NCBI RefSeq assembly: GCF_023746555.1
Contig: NZ_CP098755.1
Location: 3,856,501-3,920,500, forward strand
Source of the DNA: Brevibacillus ruminantium
Lineage (GTDB): Bacteria; Bacillota; Bacilli; Brevibacillales; Brevibacillaceae
DNA: 64,000 nucleotides
Direction: 5' to 3'
The notes under the pieces are model-generated. The model ran no database searches. It was given only the letters and a program-made list of their open reading frames with translations, and was not told the DNA's origin. Positions within the stretch are counted from its first letter, which is position 1; each line of letters opens with the position of its first letter. Positions 23,891 through 33,632 of this stretch are shown here, piece by piece. Made by a program: the position numbers and the translations under genes.

Positions 23891-25416
23891 CCTCCTTTCG
23901 ACCTCTTCTCATCTTCTGGATGGAACATGGCAGGTCTATTTTTCATCCAGTTCAAGGGCGCGCGAATGATATAATCGCGCAGCCCCAGCAGGTTGACTGG
24001 GCTGAACGGTGTCATATACGGGACACCAAATGATTTGAGTGACGCAAGATGGATCAGTATGATGATCAGAAAGAGCATAATCCCATAAAGCCCGAACATT
24101 CCCGCCAAAATCATCAGCGGAAATCGAAGCATCCGAATCGCGATGGCCGCGCTATAACTGGGCGTGGCAAACGAACCAATCGTGGTGAGTGCGACAATGA
24201 TCACCATGATGGGACTGACCAGTCCGGCCGAAACGGCTGCTTCTCCGACTACCAGAGCCCCGACGATACCGATGGTAGGTCCGATTGGACCCGGCAGCCG
24301 AACGCTTGCCTCCCTCAGAATCTCAATGGCCATTTCCATGATGATCGCTTCTACGACAGAAGGGAACGGAACAGTTGAACGCCCTGCTGCCATGGCGATC
24401 AACAACCGTGATGGAATCATCTCCGGATGAAACGAGCTGAATGCGATGTAAAGGGAAGGGAGCAATAGCGCGATGATCACACTCGTAGCGCGAATAAGCC
24501 GGATAAACGTAGCAATATAGAACCGTTCATAGTAATCCTCAGGACTCTGGTAAAACTGCGAGATAACTGCTGGCGCAATCAGTGCAAAGGGAGTGCCGTC
24601 AACGAGAATTGCCACTTTTCCTTCCAACAGATTGGCCACAACCTTGTCAGGCCGTTCTGTATTCTGAATCTGCGGAAAAGGGGACCAGCGCCGGTCCTGG
24701 ATTATTTGTTCAATATAGCCGCTCTCTAGAATCGCATCGATATTGATACTCTCGATTCTTCGGTAGATTTCCTGAACAATGGGCTGGTGCGCAATGCCTT
24801 GAATGTGCATGACGTGCACATCGGTCTGCGTCCGCTGTCCGACGACAAAATGCTTGAGGTGCAAATTAGGGTCTTTCAAACGGGTACGGATTAATGCCGA
24901 GTTGACAGTCAATGTCTCTGAAAACCCGTCGCGCGGCCCCCGTACGACTGACTCAGTCTTTGGTTCTTCGACTCCACGTCGATCCCAGCCGCACGTATTG
25001 TTTAAATACGCCGTGTCCTGGCCATCCAATAGCAGAACCGAGTTGCCAGTCAAGATATTGCGTATGGCTTGCCGCAATTGGTTGGTAGATTCCAGCTCAT
25101 TGACTTCAGGTCCCGTCATCGAGAGGTTCGTCGAAGTCATCGAGCGAATAATATAATTGTTGATTATTTCGCGGTCTACCATCCCTTCAATGAATAGAAT
25201 AGCGGCTTCTTGGCCGCTTTTTACCTGAAATCGCCGAATCACGAAATCATCACTATTCCCCAACTGCGCCTCAAACAAGGAGAGGTTGTCTTGTAGACTG
25301 GAGGACAGGCGTGTTTCGGGAATACTCTCCATACTTTTCAAGGAATGCTTGTCGAGCTTGCGTTGCTTCTGGCTTCTTTTTCGTTCTTCCCACGCCTTCC
25401 AGAACTGACTCATCAC
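23878..25416 (-). CDS. gerAA: GerAA-type germination channel subunit
   Basis: 512 residues. The soluble N-terminal half (to about 280) contains DFVIRRFQVKSGQEAAILFIEGMVDREII; the membrane half has five helices with the conserved RLLIAMAAGRSTVPFPSVVEAIIMEMAIEILREASVRLPGPIGPTIGIVGALVVGEAAV core shown here only in part. GerAA subunits form a pentameric channel that releases ions on germinant binding by GerAB. The first 40 residues are rich in K/R and S/T. First gene of the operon; a clear sigma-G promoter was not found upstream. Confidence 0.93.
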   Translation of the reverse strand: MMSQFWKAWEERKRSQKQRKLDKHSLKSMESIPETRLSSSLQDNLSLFEAQLGNSDDFVIRRFQVKSGQEAAILFIEGMVDREIINNYIIRSMTSTNLSMTGPEVNELESTNQLRQAIRNILTGNSVLLLDGQDTAYLNNTCGWDRRGVEEPKTESVVRGPRDGFSETLTVNSALIRTRLKDPNLHLKHFVVGQRTQTDVHVMHIQGIAHQPIVQEIYRRIESINIDAILESGYIEQIIQDRRWSPFPQIQNTERPDKVVANLLEGKVAILVDGTPFALIAPAVISQFYQSPEDYYERFYIATFIRLIRATSVIIALLLPSLYIAFSSFHPEMIPSRLLIAMAAGRSTVPFPSVVEAIIMEMAIEILREASVRLPGPIGPTIGIVGALVVGEAAVSAGLVSPIMVIIVALTTIGSFATPSYSAAIAIRMLRFPLMILAGMFGLYGIMLFLIIILIHLASLKSFGVPYMTPFSPVNLLGLRDYIIRAPLNWMKNRPAMFHPEDEKRSKGGWRS

Positions 25417-25519
25417 TCGCCCTCCTTTATCAAGGATGAGGATAGTATCTCCAAAAAAAGGAGATTCACTCTTATTTTCAACATGAGAATAAGAGGTTCA
25501 GTATTATGAACACAAAAAA

Positions 25520-25538
25520 CCCTTCCAAAGCGGAAGGG
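25520..25538 (-). terminator. Terminator after the DUF1294 gene
   Basis: On the minus strand CCCTTCC/GGAAGGG stem followed by GTTTTTTGTG, just after the DUF1294 stop codon. Confidence 0.85.
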
Positions 25539-25555
25539 ATACTTGTTCGCATCTC

Positions 25556-25918
25556 TCAACGATTTAGAAAGGCAAATACAAGAAGAACCATCTGAATGAT
25601 GAAAAAAAGCGGGACGGCGATCATAAAGGACGGATGCTTGGTTTTATGGCGATACAGCATCATGACAGCCCAGGTACCGGCGGCGCCTCCCAGCCCGGCA
25701 ATAAGTAGAAGGCTCGACTCGGGAATGCGGAACCGTCCCTCTTTCGCATACTGCTTATCCTTGGCCATCATGACGGCTGCGTACAGATTGAGCAATAGTC
25801 CGCCGACCAACAGCCATCGCATCTGACTGCTCCACCAGCCATAGCCGATCAACAGCCAGGATGCTGCAAGCACCCCGTTTCGCGCCCGCCGATAGGCGGA
25901 TAAAAACCGTTGTTTCAT
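25556..25918 (-). CDS. DUF1294 family membrane protein (YsdA-like)
   Basis: 120 residues with four membrane helices. The family core is visible: DKQYAKEGRFRIPESSLLLIAGLGGAAGTW and RHKTKHPSF between helices 2 and 4. DUF1294 proteins such as B. subtilis YsdA have no assigned function. It starts 2 bases after the DedA gene's stop codon, so the two share a transcript. Confidence 0.85.
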   Translation of the reverse strand: MKQRFLSAYRRARNGVLAASWLLIGYGWWSSQMRWLLVGGLLLNLYAAVMMAKDKQYAKEGRFRIPESSLLLIAGLGGAAGTWAVMMLYRHKTKHPSFMIAVPLFFIIQMVLLVFAFLNR

Positions 25919-25920
25919 CG

Positions 25921-26538
25921 CTACTCTCCTTTTGCCCGGAATGTCCGATTGGCGAGGTAAAAGCGGCGGGCCACATACCCCACGACGAGCAGAATAAGCA
26001 GGACCAGAAGAGCATACAGGCCGTAGGAGCGGATCATTCCGATGATCCCCTCAACGTTGCGGCCAAAAATATGGCCGATGTAGTAAAAGGCAGCGGTCCA
26101 GATCAAACCGATCGGATAAGAAAGGATGGCATATCGGCGATAACTCATTCCGCTCATGGCTACAATATACGGAACCACGTGACGGACTACCGGGAACAGG
26201 TAGCTGAAGCACAAAGCGAGCGTACCGTATTTCTCCAGCAAGGCCGTGGATCGCGCCACGGTATGTCTCATCTTCTCACTCTTGGACAACCACTGCAGGA
26301 TCGGTTTGCCAAAAAATTTACCCAGCAAAAATCCGATCGTCAAACCGGATGCCACCCCAAAATAACCAGCGAGAAACGCATAGAGCGGGTTCAGTATATT
26401 TATTGAAGCTAGAAATCCCCCCGTAGCCACAACCAATTCGTCCGGAATAGGCAGACCGACAATGCCCAGCCAGAGCAAAAAGAAAATGGCAAAATAGCCG
26501 TATTGCTCGATTATCGACATCAACAGGTTGATTTCCAT
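25921..26538 (-). CDS. DedA family membrane protein (VTT/SNARE-associated domain)
   Basis: 205 residues, five or six hydrophobic segments. The motif GLPIPDELVVATGGFLAS, then GYFGVASGLTIGFLLGKFFGKP and FSYLFPVVRHVVPYIVAMSGMSYRRY, is typical of the DedA/VTT family, which acts as flippase or half-transporter for undecaprenyl phosphate and other lipids. The acidic and arginine residues in these re-entrant loops are conserved. Start ATG 26538 is my choice; a second ATG at 26520 is possible. Followed directly by DUF1294. Confidence 0.9.
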   Translation of the reverse strand: MEINLLMSIIEQYGYFAIFFLLWLGIVGLPIPDELVVATGGFLASINILNPLYAFLAGYFGVASGLTIGFLLGKFFGKPILQWLSKSEKMRHTVARSTALLEKYGTLALCFSYLFPVVRHVVPYIVAMSGMSYRRYAILSYPIGLIWTAAFYYIGHIFGRNVEGIIGMIRSYGLYALLVLLILLVVGYVARRFYLANRTFRAKGE

Positions 26539-26665
26539 GACGTAAAATCCCCTATTCTCACCGCTCAGCGCTTTCAATTGAACGAGCGGCAGTTTTTACA
26601 TGTACTCCATTACCAATACAGTTCCACTCACCATAAAGTTACGATTTCAGGGAGATCCGTTCACT

Positions 26666-28453
26666 TTAGCCCAGCTTGCCTGAGCGAACCTCCTTCTGAT
26701 GAACAACCGTATAGGAGTTAGCCTGACCTTCTTGATAGGGATAATATACGACCAGCACATAAGCACCGGGAATGAGTTCGCCCGTTTGCTCCCATTTCTC
26801 CAGATCAATGGAAACCAGTGCCGGCAGCGTATGCTTGAAATACTCTTTCTCTGAGGCTGCATGGCGGGCAAAATCCGCACGAAGCTCATGCTGCTTGTCT
26901 GCTACCGCCTGATGAAGTCCCTGGAGCTCAGATTTATCCAGCATATCTTCCCACCAGAGCCTCCGTGGCCGATGCTTTTGGTTTCGCAAATAGTCGAATT
27001 TCATCAAGCTGAGGATGTGATCCATCTGCTCCGTCCCCCGGTTCTCCAGGAAAAGGCGCAAACGGAGAAACAGATCCTCCAGTTGATGCCCGATCCGGCT
27101 CCACCCTTGCTCTTCCCAGTAATCCCCGAATTCCTGGAAGAAATCAAACGGCGTGGCAAATGTTCGCGTTACCAGCCATTCCAGCGTGTGGTCCATGCGA
27201 TGGGCATTCCAGTACTTCTCCAGTATATCCTCCGCTCGCTTGATCCGCTGCATGTCTCCGAAGGACAGTACGTTGTTCCCGAGGATTTCATAGGGTGCCT
27301 GATCCATAAAAATATATCCGTGATTGGCTGCCCTCGCTCGAACGCCCGTCCCGCGCAGCATCTTCAGGAAGCCGAGCTGAAGCTCTTCCGGCCGCAGCGC
27401 AAACACGTCATTGAAGGTCTGACGAAATGACTGATAATCCTCTTCGGGCAATCCGGCAATCAGATCGAGATGCTGATCGATCTTCCCTGAGTTTTTAATC
27501 TTGGTCACGGTATTGGCCAACCGATCAAAGCGCTGGATTCGCTGTACGAGTCTGTTGGTCTCGTCATTGGTTGACTGAACGCCGATCTCAAAGCGAAAAA
27601 TTCCGGGAGGGGCATTCTCAATCAGGAAATCAAGGACGTCAGCGCGCAAAATATCGGCTGTGATCTCAAATTGAAACACCGTTCCATTGTGATTGTCGAT
27701 CAGGAACTGAAAAATCTCCAGTGCGTACTTTTTATTGATATTAAAGGTGCGGTCAACGAATTTAATTGTTTTGACGCCGTGATTGATCAGGCGCAGCAAA
27801 TCTGCTTTCACCCGATCAAGTCCAAAATAGCGTACACCGTCCTCAATGGAGGAGAGACAGTATTGACACTTGAACGGGCAACCTCTGGACGCCTCAAAAT
27901 AGACGACGCGGTTGTTCAGCTCGTCCAGATCGTCTTCGTAAGGGGAAGGAATAGAGTCCAGCTCCTCAATTTGGGGACGCGGCGCACTGAAACGGATATG
28001 CTCTCCTTCCCGGTAGGCGATACCTGCCACCTCTTTCAGCCGCGGAGGCTCGCCGGTACGGAAGGCCTCGTCATACGCTTTCATCAGCTCCAGAAAAGTC
28101 TGCTCCCCTTCTCCCAGCACGATCACGTCGAACTCGGGGTGCTGCTTCAGCCAGTGATCGGCATCGTAGCTCACCTCGGGTCCTCCCAGGATAATCGGCA
28201 GGTCAGGACAGATTTTTTTCAGGCTGGCGATAACATCAGCCGTCTCTCGAATATTCCAGATGTAACAGGAAAAAGCGGCAATATCCGGCTGCCGCTTGTA
28301 TATATCTGCGACGATGTTCAAGGTCACATCATTAATCGTATACTCGGCCATCTCAATATCGGGAAACGTCGGTCTGGTGTAGCTGCGCAAATAGCGCAAA
28401 GCCAAAGACGAGTGAATAAACTTGGCATTTAACGTGGATAGCAATATTTTCAT
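26666..28453 (-). CDS. B12-binding-domain radical SAM protein (DUF4080 type)
   Basis: 595 residues. Residues 1-130 form a cobalamin-binding-like domain (KILLSTLNAKFIHSSLALRYL, ILGGPEVSYD). The radical SAM core follows with Cys192, Cys196 and Cys199 (GCPFKCQYC), which hold the 4Fe-4S cluster. The C-terminal 200 residues match DUF4080. Proteins of this kind are predicted methyltransferases or rearrangement enzymes; the substrate is unknown. The domain lacks the usual cobalamin DxHxxG motif as far as I can see, so cobalamin binding is not certain. ATG 28453 is preferred over an earlier TTG; GAGGAG is 11 bases upstream. Single-gene unit. Confidence 0.85.
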   Translation of the reverse strand: MKILLSTLNAKFIHSSLALRYLRSYTRPTFPDIEMAEYTINDVTLNIVADIYKRQPDIAAFSCYIWNIRETADVIASLKKICPDLPIILGGPEVSYDADHWLKQHPEFDVIVLGEGEQTFLELMKAYDEAFRTGEPPRLKEVAGIAYREGEHIRFSAPRPQIEELDSIPSPYEDDLDELNNRVVYFEASRGCPFKCQYCLSSIEDGVRYFGLDRVKADLLRLINHGVKTIKFVDRTFNINKKYALEIFQFLIDNHNGTVFQFEITADILRADVLDFLIENAPPGIFRFEIGVQSTNDETNRLVQRIQRFDRLANTVTKIKNSGKIDQHLDLIAGLPEEDYQSFRQTFNDVFALRPEELQLGFLKMLRGTGVRARAANHGYIFMDQAPYEILGNNVLSFGDMQRIKRAEDILEKYWNAHRMDHTLEWLVTRTFATPFDFFQEFGDYWEEQGWSRIGHQLEDLFLRLRLFLENRGTEQMDHILSLMKFDYLRNQKHRPRRLWWEDMLDKSELQGLHQAVADKQHELRADFARHAASEKEYFKHTLPALVSIDLEKWEQTGELIPGAYVLVVYYPYQEGQANSYTVVHQKEVRSGKLG

Positions 28454-28655
28454 TCGTACGTGTACTCCTCTTGTAAGCAATCTCGACCCTGTCCTGCGAC
28501 CTTCATAGCAAGCTGAGCTGCCTGCTAATTTTCAATTGCTTCATTCTCCCGGCAAAGGGTCAGGCATTTTTGCCTTCTGTTACAGTATCACATGGGAGTG
28601 CCGTGCAGCAAATAAAGATCGTCTCCAAAGGGATGCGCAGATGCTCCCCAAATCG

Positions 28656-29162
28656 TTACTTTGTAAGCTCCCTGACGACGTGCCCCAGCTCCGGTACAAT
28701 CAAACGGGTCATCGCCAGCCGCACCGCACCCGTCGAGCCCGGAGTGGAAAAGATCGCTTTTCCCTGTCGGACACCTGCCACCGCACGACTGAGTATGGCA
28801 GCCGAACCAATGTCCTCCGTGAAGCTGAGCATGCGAAACAGCTCGCCAAAGCCAGGCATTTCTTTTTCCAGTAATTCACGTACCGCCTCAAAGGTATTGT
28901 CACGCGGAGAAATCCCGGTTCCGCCGTTTATCAAGATCACCTGGACCGCAGGATCAGTGATCCCCGCCTCAATCGCAGCCGTCACTTCGGCAGGCTCGTC
29001 TTTTACGATCCGGTACTGCTGGAGAGAATGTCCCGCTTCCAGCAGCATCTCCTTCATCAATTGACCGCTTTTATCCGTCTCCACTGTTCTTGTATCCGAC
29101 ACCGTAATAACCATGCATCCAACCTGCTTGGGTGCCTTCGCTTTGTGTTCTGCTGTGCTCAT
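28656..29162 (-). CDS. moaB: MoaB/Mog, molybdopterin adenylyltransferase family
   Basis: 168 residues. SDTR (about 22), LINGGTGISPRDNTFEAV (about 88) and FSTPGSTGAVRLAM (about 138) are the molybdopterin-binding loops of the MogA/MoaB fold. In bacteria and archaea without a separate Mog, MoaB adenylates molybdopterin before metal insertion by MoeA. It is 17 kb from the tungsten/molybdenum island and stands alone, yet supplies a step the island lacks. ATG at 29162 with GGAAGGAAA upstream. Confidence 0.92.
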   Translation of the reverse strand: MSTAEHKAKAPKQVGCMVITVSDTRTVETDKSGQLMKEMLLEAGHSLQQYRIVKDEPAEVTAAIEAGITDPAVQVILINGGTGISPRDNTFEAVRELLEKEMPGFGELFRMLSFTEDIGSAAILSRAVAGVRQGKAIFSTPGSTGAVRLAMTRLIVPELGHVVRELTK

Positions 29163-29357
29163 TTTCCTTCCTCTCCTTCATCCCGCAGCCATTCTCACCG
29201 GGTTAGGCTGTCTATACCGGCAGTCATGTCCTTCTCTTCTCCAGCCATGATAACATGTGCGGCCAAGCCTATCCAGCAGGGATTACCAGCCGCCTCGGGT
29301 TTGATTTATAATGGGGTCAACTTTTTCATACACTGATTTTGAACGAGGTGCTCGCCT

Positions 29358-30854
29358 ATGCCCAACCGGCCATTTTTCGCATTTCATTTTCAGAAGCATG
29401 CAAAAACACCGCTCTACTTGCAATTGTTTGAACAGCTACAAACCGCAATCCTGCGCGGGGCCTTTCTGGACGGCGATCAGCTCATCTCTTTGCGGGAAAT
29501 GAAAGCCATCAGCGGCTGCTCTCTGGAAACGGTGAAAAAAGCCTACGACCAGCTTGCTCACCATGGCTGGGTAGAAGCGAGCCAGGGAAAAGGGTACTTC
29601 CTGACGGCTAAAACCCGCGAGCTGCGCACCAAAGAGCGGCTGCCGCTTACGGATATCCCGCTTTTTTCACTCGCCGATTCCATACCCGTGCCAGGCGCAG
29701 ATTTGCTTCGGCGTCTCCGCACTGCTTTTTCGGAATGTGTCGACATCTTAAGCGAACAGTCATCCGAAAAGAAACTCCGCCGCATACGGGCCGCTGCTGC
29801 CTACTCCACCCATTTAAACAGGAGAGGAATTCCCTGTGTTCCAGAGCGCCTGCTCTTGTTTAACCGCAGTACCAGCGCATTCTCTTTTGTGGTCCAGCAA
29901 TTGATGCAAAAATCCGACGTTGTTTTTATCGAAGAATACCATTATCCGGTGTTCTCGGCCATGCTCCATCAATTTGGTGTCACCGTGAAAGCGATACCGA
30001 TTGATAGTAAAGGGATCTTGATCGAGGCATTGGAAGAAGCAACCGCTGCTGCTTGCCCGCAATGGCTGCTGATAAATCCGCACCACCATTTTCCCACGGG
30101 AATCAGCTATTCGCGCAAACGAAAAGAGCGTCTGATCAATTGGGCCAAAAAACACGGTGTCGCCATTTTGGAAAATGACCATCACGGGGATCTCTGGTTT
30201 CGCGAGCCCCGCCTCTCCCTGTACCAGTTGGCTGACCAAGAGGATGATCCTCCCGCTGTCTTCAGCTTGCACTCCTTTTCGAAAACACTGGGCCGGGATG
30301 TGCAGCTTGGGGCTTTGGTTCTGCCCAGCCGTCTTTCGGGAGACGAACGAGAGCGGCTCAGACAACTCGTGGCTTTGACCGGAGCCGAGCCTTCTTTGCT
30401 CATCCTGGAGGCGGCCGCCCAACTGATGGATGATCCCTGGTTTTACGAAGAGTACCTCCCCGGGCGGCGCTCACTCTTCTTTGCCAGCTGGCAATACCTT
30501 TTGCAGGAACAGCAGCGGGCGCTGCCAGCTCATGCCCGTATCCTCCCTATCAAGGGCGGGCTCAACGCCTGGATCGAATGGGGAGAACTCGTTCCAGACG
30601 CTGCTGAACAGGAAAAGCAGGTCATCGCGCTTTTACGTAAGGAAGGGCTGGAGCTCAGCGGCGGCCACTCCTTTCGCCTGCCGGTTGAATCAGCAGACGT
30701 CCGCCGTCCAGCCGTCCGTTTCCCCTTTACTGCCTTGGACAAAAGAGAGCTAAAATACTGGTTGCATCGACTGGGGGCAGGAATCTATTATACTTACAGA
30801 GGTTCGTGGCATACTAAACATACCCCATCGATCCCATCAAACAGTAGAGAGTAG
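29358..30854 (+). CDS. MocR-type (GntR + aminotransferase fold) transcriptional regulator
   Basis: 498 residues. The N-terminal GntR winged helix covers about residues 15-85 (PLYLQLFEQLQTAILRGAF ... SLETVKKAYDQLAHHGWVEASQGKGYF). A fold-type I aminotransferase-like domain follows, with the PLP-binding lysine in LHSFSKTLGRDVQLGALV (about residue 309). MocR proteins such as PdxR and GabR use PLP and an amine as effectors. The next gene, a potassium channel subunit, starts 14 bases after its stop codon, an unusual partner. The target is unknown. Confidence 0.88.
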   Translation: MPNRPFFAFHFQKHAKTPLYLQLFEQLQTAILRGAFLDGDQLISLREMKAISGCSLETVKKAYDQLAHHGWVEASQGKGYFLTAKTRELRTKERLPLTDIPLFSLADSIPVPGADLLRRLRTAFSECVDILSEQSSEKKLRRIRAAAAYSTHLNRRGIPCVPERLLLFNRSTSAFSFVVQQLMQKSDVVFIEEYHYPVFSAMLHQFGVTVKAIPIDSKGILIEALEEATAAACPQWLLINPHHHFPTGISYSRKRKERLINWAKKHGVAILENDHHGDLWFREPRLSLYQLADQEDDPPAVFSLHSFSKTLGRDVQLGALVLPSRLSGDERERLRQLVALTGAEPSLLILEAAAQLMDDPWFYEEYLPGRRSLFFASWQYLLQEQQRALPAHARILPIKGGLNAWIEWGELVPDAAEQEKQVIALLRKEGLELSGGHSFRLPVESADVRRPAVRFPFTALDKRELKYWLHRLGAGIYYTYRGSWHTKHTPSIPSNSRE

Positions 30855-30868
30855 AGGGATGATCACGA

Positions 30869-32215
30869 ATGATACAAAAAAAAGTAGGGAAGCTGCATCT
30901 CGATCCGCCCAAGACCCTTGTCGTGGGCTTTGCACTGATCATCCTGTTGGGCGCTTTCCTGCTCACGCTGCCCGTCTCCACCGTTGACGGTTGGGGACTT
31001 CCCTGGCTGGACGCCCTCTTTACCGCAACCTCCGCTACCTGTGTGACCGGTCTGATCGTGGTGGATACGGGAAGTACCTTTACTCTTTTCGGACAAATCG
31101 TCATCTTGTCGTTGATTCAGGTCGGCGGGCTTGGCTTCATGACGATCGCCACGCTGTTTGCTCTGCTGATACGAAAACGGATTTCCTTGAAAGAACGTCT
31201 TTTGCTGCAGGAATCCCTCAACCAAATCTCTATCGAAGGAATCGTGCGGTTGGTCAAAATGATTCTTGTCTTTACAGCCATTACGGAAGCAACGGGCGGG
31301 CTGCTGCTTTCGCTCCGCTTTTCCTTTGACATGCCTGTCGGACGCGCTTTCTACTACGGCTTCTTTCATGCGATTTCCAATTTCAACAATGCGGGCTTTG
31401 ATTTGATGGGCAATTTCTCCAGTTTGACGCATTATGTAGAGGACCCGGTTGTAACCCTGGTCGTCTGTACCATGATTATTCTGGGGGGGATTGGTTTTAT
31501 CGTCGTCAGCGATGTGTTTGAATATCGCCGCTCACGGCGATTGACCCTTCATACAAAAGTAGTTCTGTTCACGACAGCTTGTCTGGTTATCATCGGCACC
31601 ACGCTGATTTTCATTTTAGAGTTCAATAATCCCAAAACCTTGCAGCCACTGTCACCCCTTGGAAAAGTGCTTGGCTCTCTGTACCAGTCCGTGACTGCCC
31701 GAACAGCAGGATCCAATACCCTCAGCATTGGAGACATGAGGCATTCTTCCTTGTTTCTCATCATCATACTGATGTTTATTGGAGCTTCCCCCGGCTCTAC
31801 AGGCGGCGGGATCAAAACAACCACCTTTGCTACCCTGATCGGCGCTGTCATCGCCCAAATCAAAGGAAAGGAGGACGTTATTTTTTTCCGGCAACGACTG
31901 CTTCCGCACGTCATCTACAAATCGCTCACTGTGGCGGTCAGCGGCATGTTCCTGGTTGTGATGATGACCATGATTCTTTCCATCACGGAGGGTGGAGCAG
32001 AGTTTCTCGCGATTTTATTTGAGGTCACCTCTGCCTTCTCGACCACAGGCCTCTCTATGGGGCTCACCCCGAGTCTCAGTCCAATCGGAAAAATGATGAT
32101 CATTTTGACCATGTTTGCCGGCAGGGTGGGGCCGCTTACCATCGCTTTCGCCCTGGCTCAAAGGAAGCAAAAGGAATATTACCGTTTTCCAAAAGGAAAA
32201 ATCATGATCGGATAG
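30869..32215 (+). CDS. ktrB: KtrB/KtrD-type potassium uptake channel subunit
   Basis: 448 residues of the TrkH/KtrB superfamily, with four M1-P-M2 repeats. The selectivity-filter glycines lie in TSATCVTGL, SNFNNAGFD, SVTARTAGSNT and TSAFSTTGLS. Potassium and sodium flow through it when gated by an RCK ring such as the KtrA product at 20453. It starts 14 bases after the MocR gene, with AGAGGGATGATC as ribosome binding site, so the two are very likely one operon. It ends at a terminator. Confidence 0.92.
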   Translation: MIQKKVGKLHLDPPKTLVVGFALIILLGAFLLTLPVSTVDGWGLPWLDALFTATSATCVTGLIVVDTGSTFTLFGQIVILSLIQVGGLGFMTIATLFALLIRKRISLKERLLLQESLNQISIEGIVRLVKMILVFTAITEATGGLLLSLRFSFDMPVGRAFYYGFFHAISNFNNAGFDLMGNFSSLTHYVEDPVVTLVVCTMIILGGIGFIVVSDVFEYRRSRRLTLHTKVVLFTTACLVIIGTTLIFILEFNNPKTLQPLSPLGKVLGSLYQSVTARTAGSNTLSIGDMRHSSLFLIIILMFIGASPGSTGGGIKTTTFATLIGAVIAQIKGKEDVIFFRQRLLPHVIYKSLTVAVSGMFLVVMMTMILSITEGGAEFLAILFEVTSAFSTTGLSMGLTPSLSPIGKMMIILTMFAGRVGPLTIAFALAQRKQKEYYRFPKGKIMIG

Positions 32216-32224
32216 ACAGCGAAA

Positions 32225-32261
32225 ACCCCGTTCTTCAGCTTAACGGCCGAAGAGACGGGGC
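32225..32261. terminator. Bidirectional terminator overlapping the end of the symporter gene
   Basis: ACCCCGTtCTTC ... GAAGaGACGGGGC hairpin followed by TTTATTTT. It includes the last codons of the convergent symporter gene. Confidence 0.75.
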
Positions 32262-33632
32262 TTTATTTTGTGCACGGAAACGTCCGGCGAGCAAAAGGAG
32301 CAGGCTGAAGAGTCCGCTCACATAAAGCGGGTCAATCCCGGTGATGGGAAAAAGGGTCCACGTCCACAAAAGAGCCACCACCGGAGCGCCCCAAATCGCC
32401 GCTGCGGCCCACTGGCTGTGTACGGGCCGCACCTGAAACAGGAAAAACATCACCGGTAAAAAGACAGTCACTCCTCGCAATGTCATGGCCAGGAAAGCCC
32501 AATGCAGGATCAGGGCATTTTCATCCAGGCAGACAAAGAGATAGGCTAGCAGGATCACTCCCGTAATCAGCCAGCGCGACAGTGCCAGCTTTTGCCCGTC
32601 GGATTGAAACCGGCTCGTGTATTTCTGCAGCACGTCACGATTGAGGATCGTCGCAATGCTAAGTGTGAGCGCTGCTCCCGTCATCACGACCGACAACAGG
32701 ATAATAGCGTAAGCAGCCCCTGCCAGCCAATCAGGTGAGTGAAGCAGGAAGAACTGGGGAACAGCTTCCCGGGGAGTGATGCCGGGATGGGCATCATGCA
32801 TGTACAGACCGATCCATGCACTAACCAGCCCGATCATAAGAATCACCACCCCCGCGGTAATCGCACCTGTCCGTGCTTCACGAGCATTCCGACTGGCGAA
32901 GATCGGCTGTAAATAAGCCTGTGTGGAGAAAATGCCGATGATCATCGCGGCTCCCTGAGCCCAGCCCAATCCGGCCTCAGACACGACCAGGGAAAATCGG
33001 CCTTCCTCCCACCAGTTCACATAGGTTTCGCCGCTAAGCAGCCACCAGAGCCAGCCACCTGTGCCAAACAAGAGCAGTATCAGCATGCCTGTTTTCAGCG
33101 AGCCTACGATGCTGGCGCCCATGAACCCGCCTGCCAGCACATAGGCAAAGATCAGACAGGCTGGAATGAAGGCCATAATGAGCAACGGTCCCTTCCAAAA
33201 GACGGACACGAACGGCAATGCAGCCAGCAATTGGGCGATGACCTGGATGAACATGCCTACAGACAGAAAAATACTGGCTCCCAGCTGCGATGAAGAACCG
33301 TAGTGGGCACCGATCAGCTCTGGCAAGGTCTCGACCCGCATGCGAATGAATCGGTTCGCGCACACTCCGAGCAGCATGACCGCCACACCGCCGCCCATTG
33401 TAAACCAGATCGCCGACAATCCGTATTGATAGGCCAACTCACCTGTTCCCACGATGGATGTGCCGCCTACAAATCCGCCAACCAATGCTCCTGCCACCAT
33501 GCCGGCGGAAAGCGAGCTACCTGCATTGCTAAAATCACTGCTGCCGCGAACAGATCGCTTCGCGGCAACCCCGGCAATTACTGTAGAGAGTAAGATTGCA
33601 AGAAAACTGAGTAGAAACCCGATCGAAGACAC
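32235..33632 (-). CDS. Sodium:solute symporter family protein
   Basis: 465 residues, about 13 membrane helices with the LeuT-like SSSF pattern. The segment VGGFVGGTSIVGTGELAYQYGLSAIWF matches the sodium-site helix 1-2 region, and an ALTLSIATILNRDVLQKY segment matches the later conserved helix. Substrates in the family include proline, pantothenate, sugars and carboxylates and cannot be chosen here. The start GTG at 33632 is chosen from the AGAAGGGAGA site 7 bases upstream; a longer reading to 33686 would add a charged, non-membrane N-terminus. The stop lies inside the shared terminator hairpin. Confidence 0.85.
   Translation of the reverse strand: MSSIGFLLSFLAILLSTVIAGVAAKRSVRGSSDFSNAGSSLSAGMVAGALVGGFVGGTSIVGTGELAYQYGLSAIWFTMGGGVAVMLLGVCANRFIRMRVETLPELIGAHYGSSSQLGASIFLSVGMFIQVIAQLLAALPFVSVFWKGPLLIMAFIPACLIFAYVLAGGFMGASIVGSLKTGMLILLLFGTGGWLWWLLSGETYVNWWEEGRFSLVVSEAGLGWAQGAAMIIGIFSTQAYLQPIFASRNAREARTGAITAGVVILMIGLVSAWIGLYMHDAHPGITPREAVPQFFLLHSPDWLAGAAYAIILLSVVMTGAALTLSIATILNRDVLQKYTSRFQSDGQKLALSRWLITGVILLAYLFVCLDENALILHWAFLAMTLRGVTVFLPVMFFLFQVRPVHSQWAAAAIWGAPVVALLWTWTLFPITGIDPLYVSGLFSLLLLLAGRFRAQNKAPSLRPLS

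Noticed and set aside
25417-25500. Possible sigma-G promoter upstream of gerAA (TGAATC ... GATACTA)
   Set aside because: The spacing is 13 bases, too short for sigma-G; a CATAATA box further up has no matching -35.
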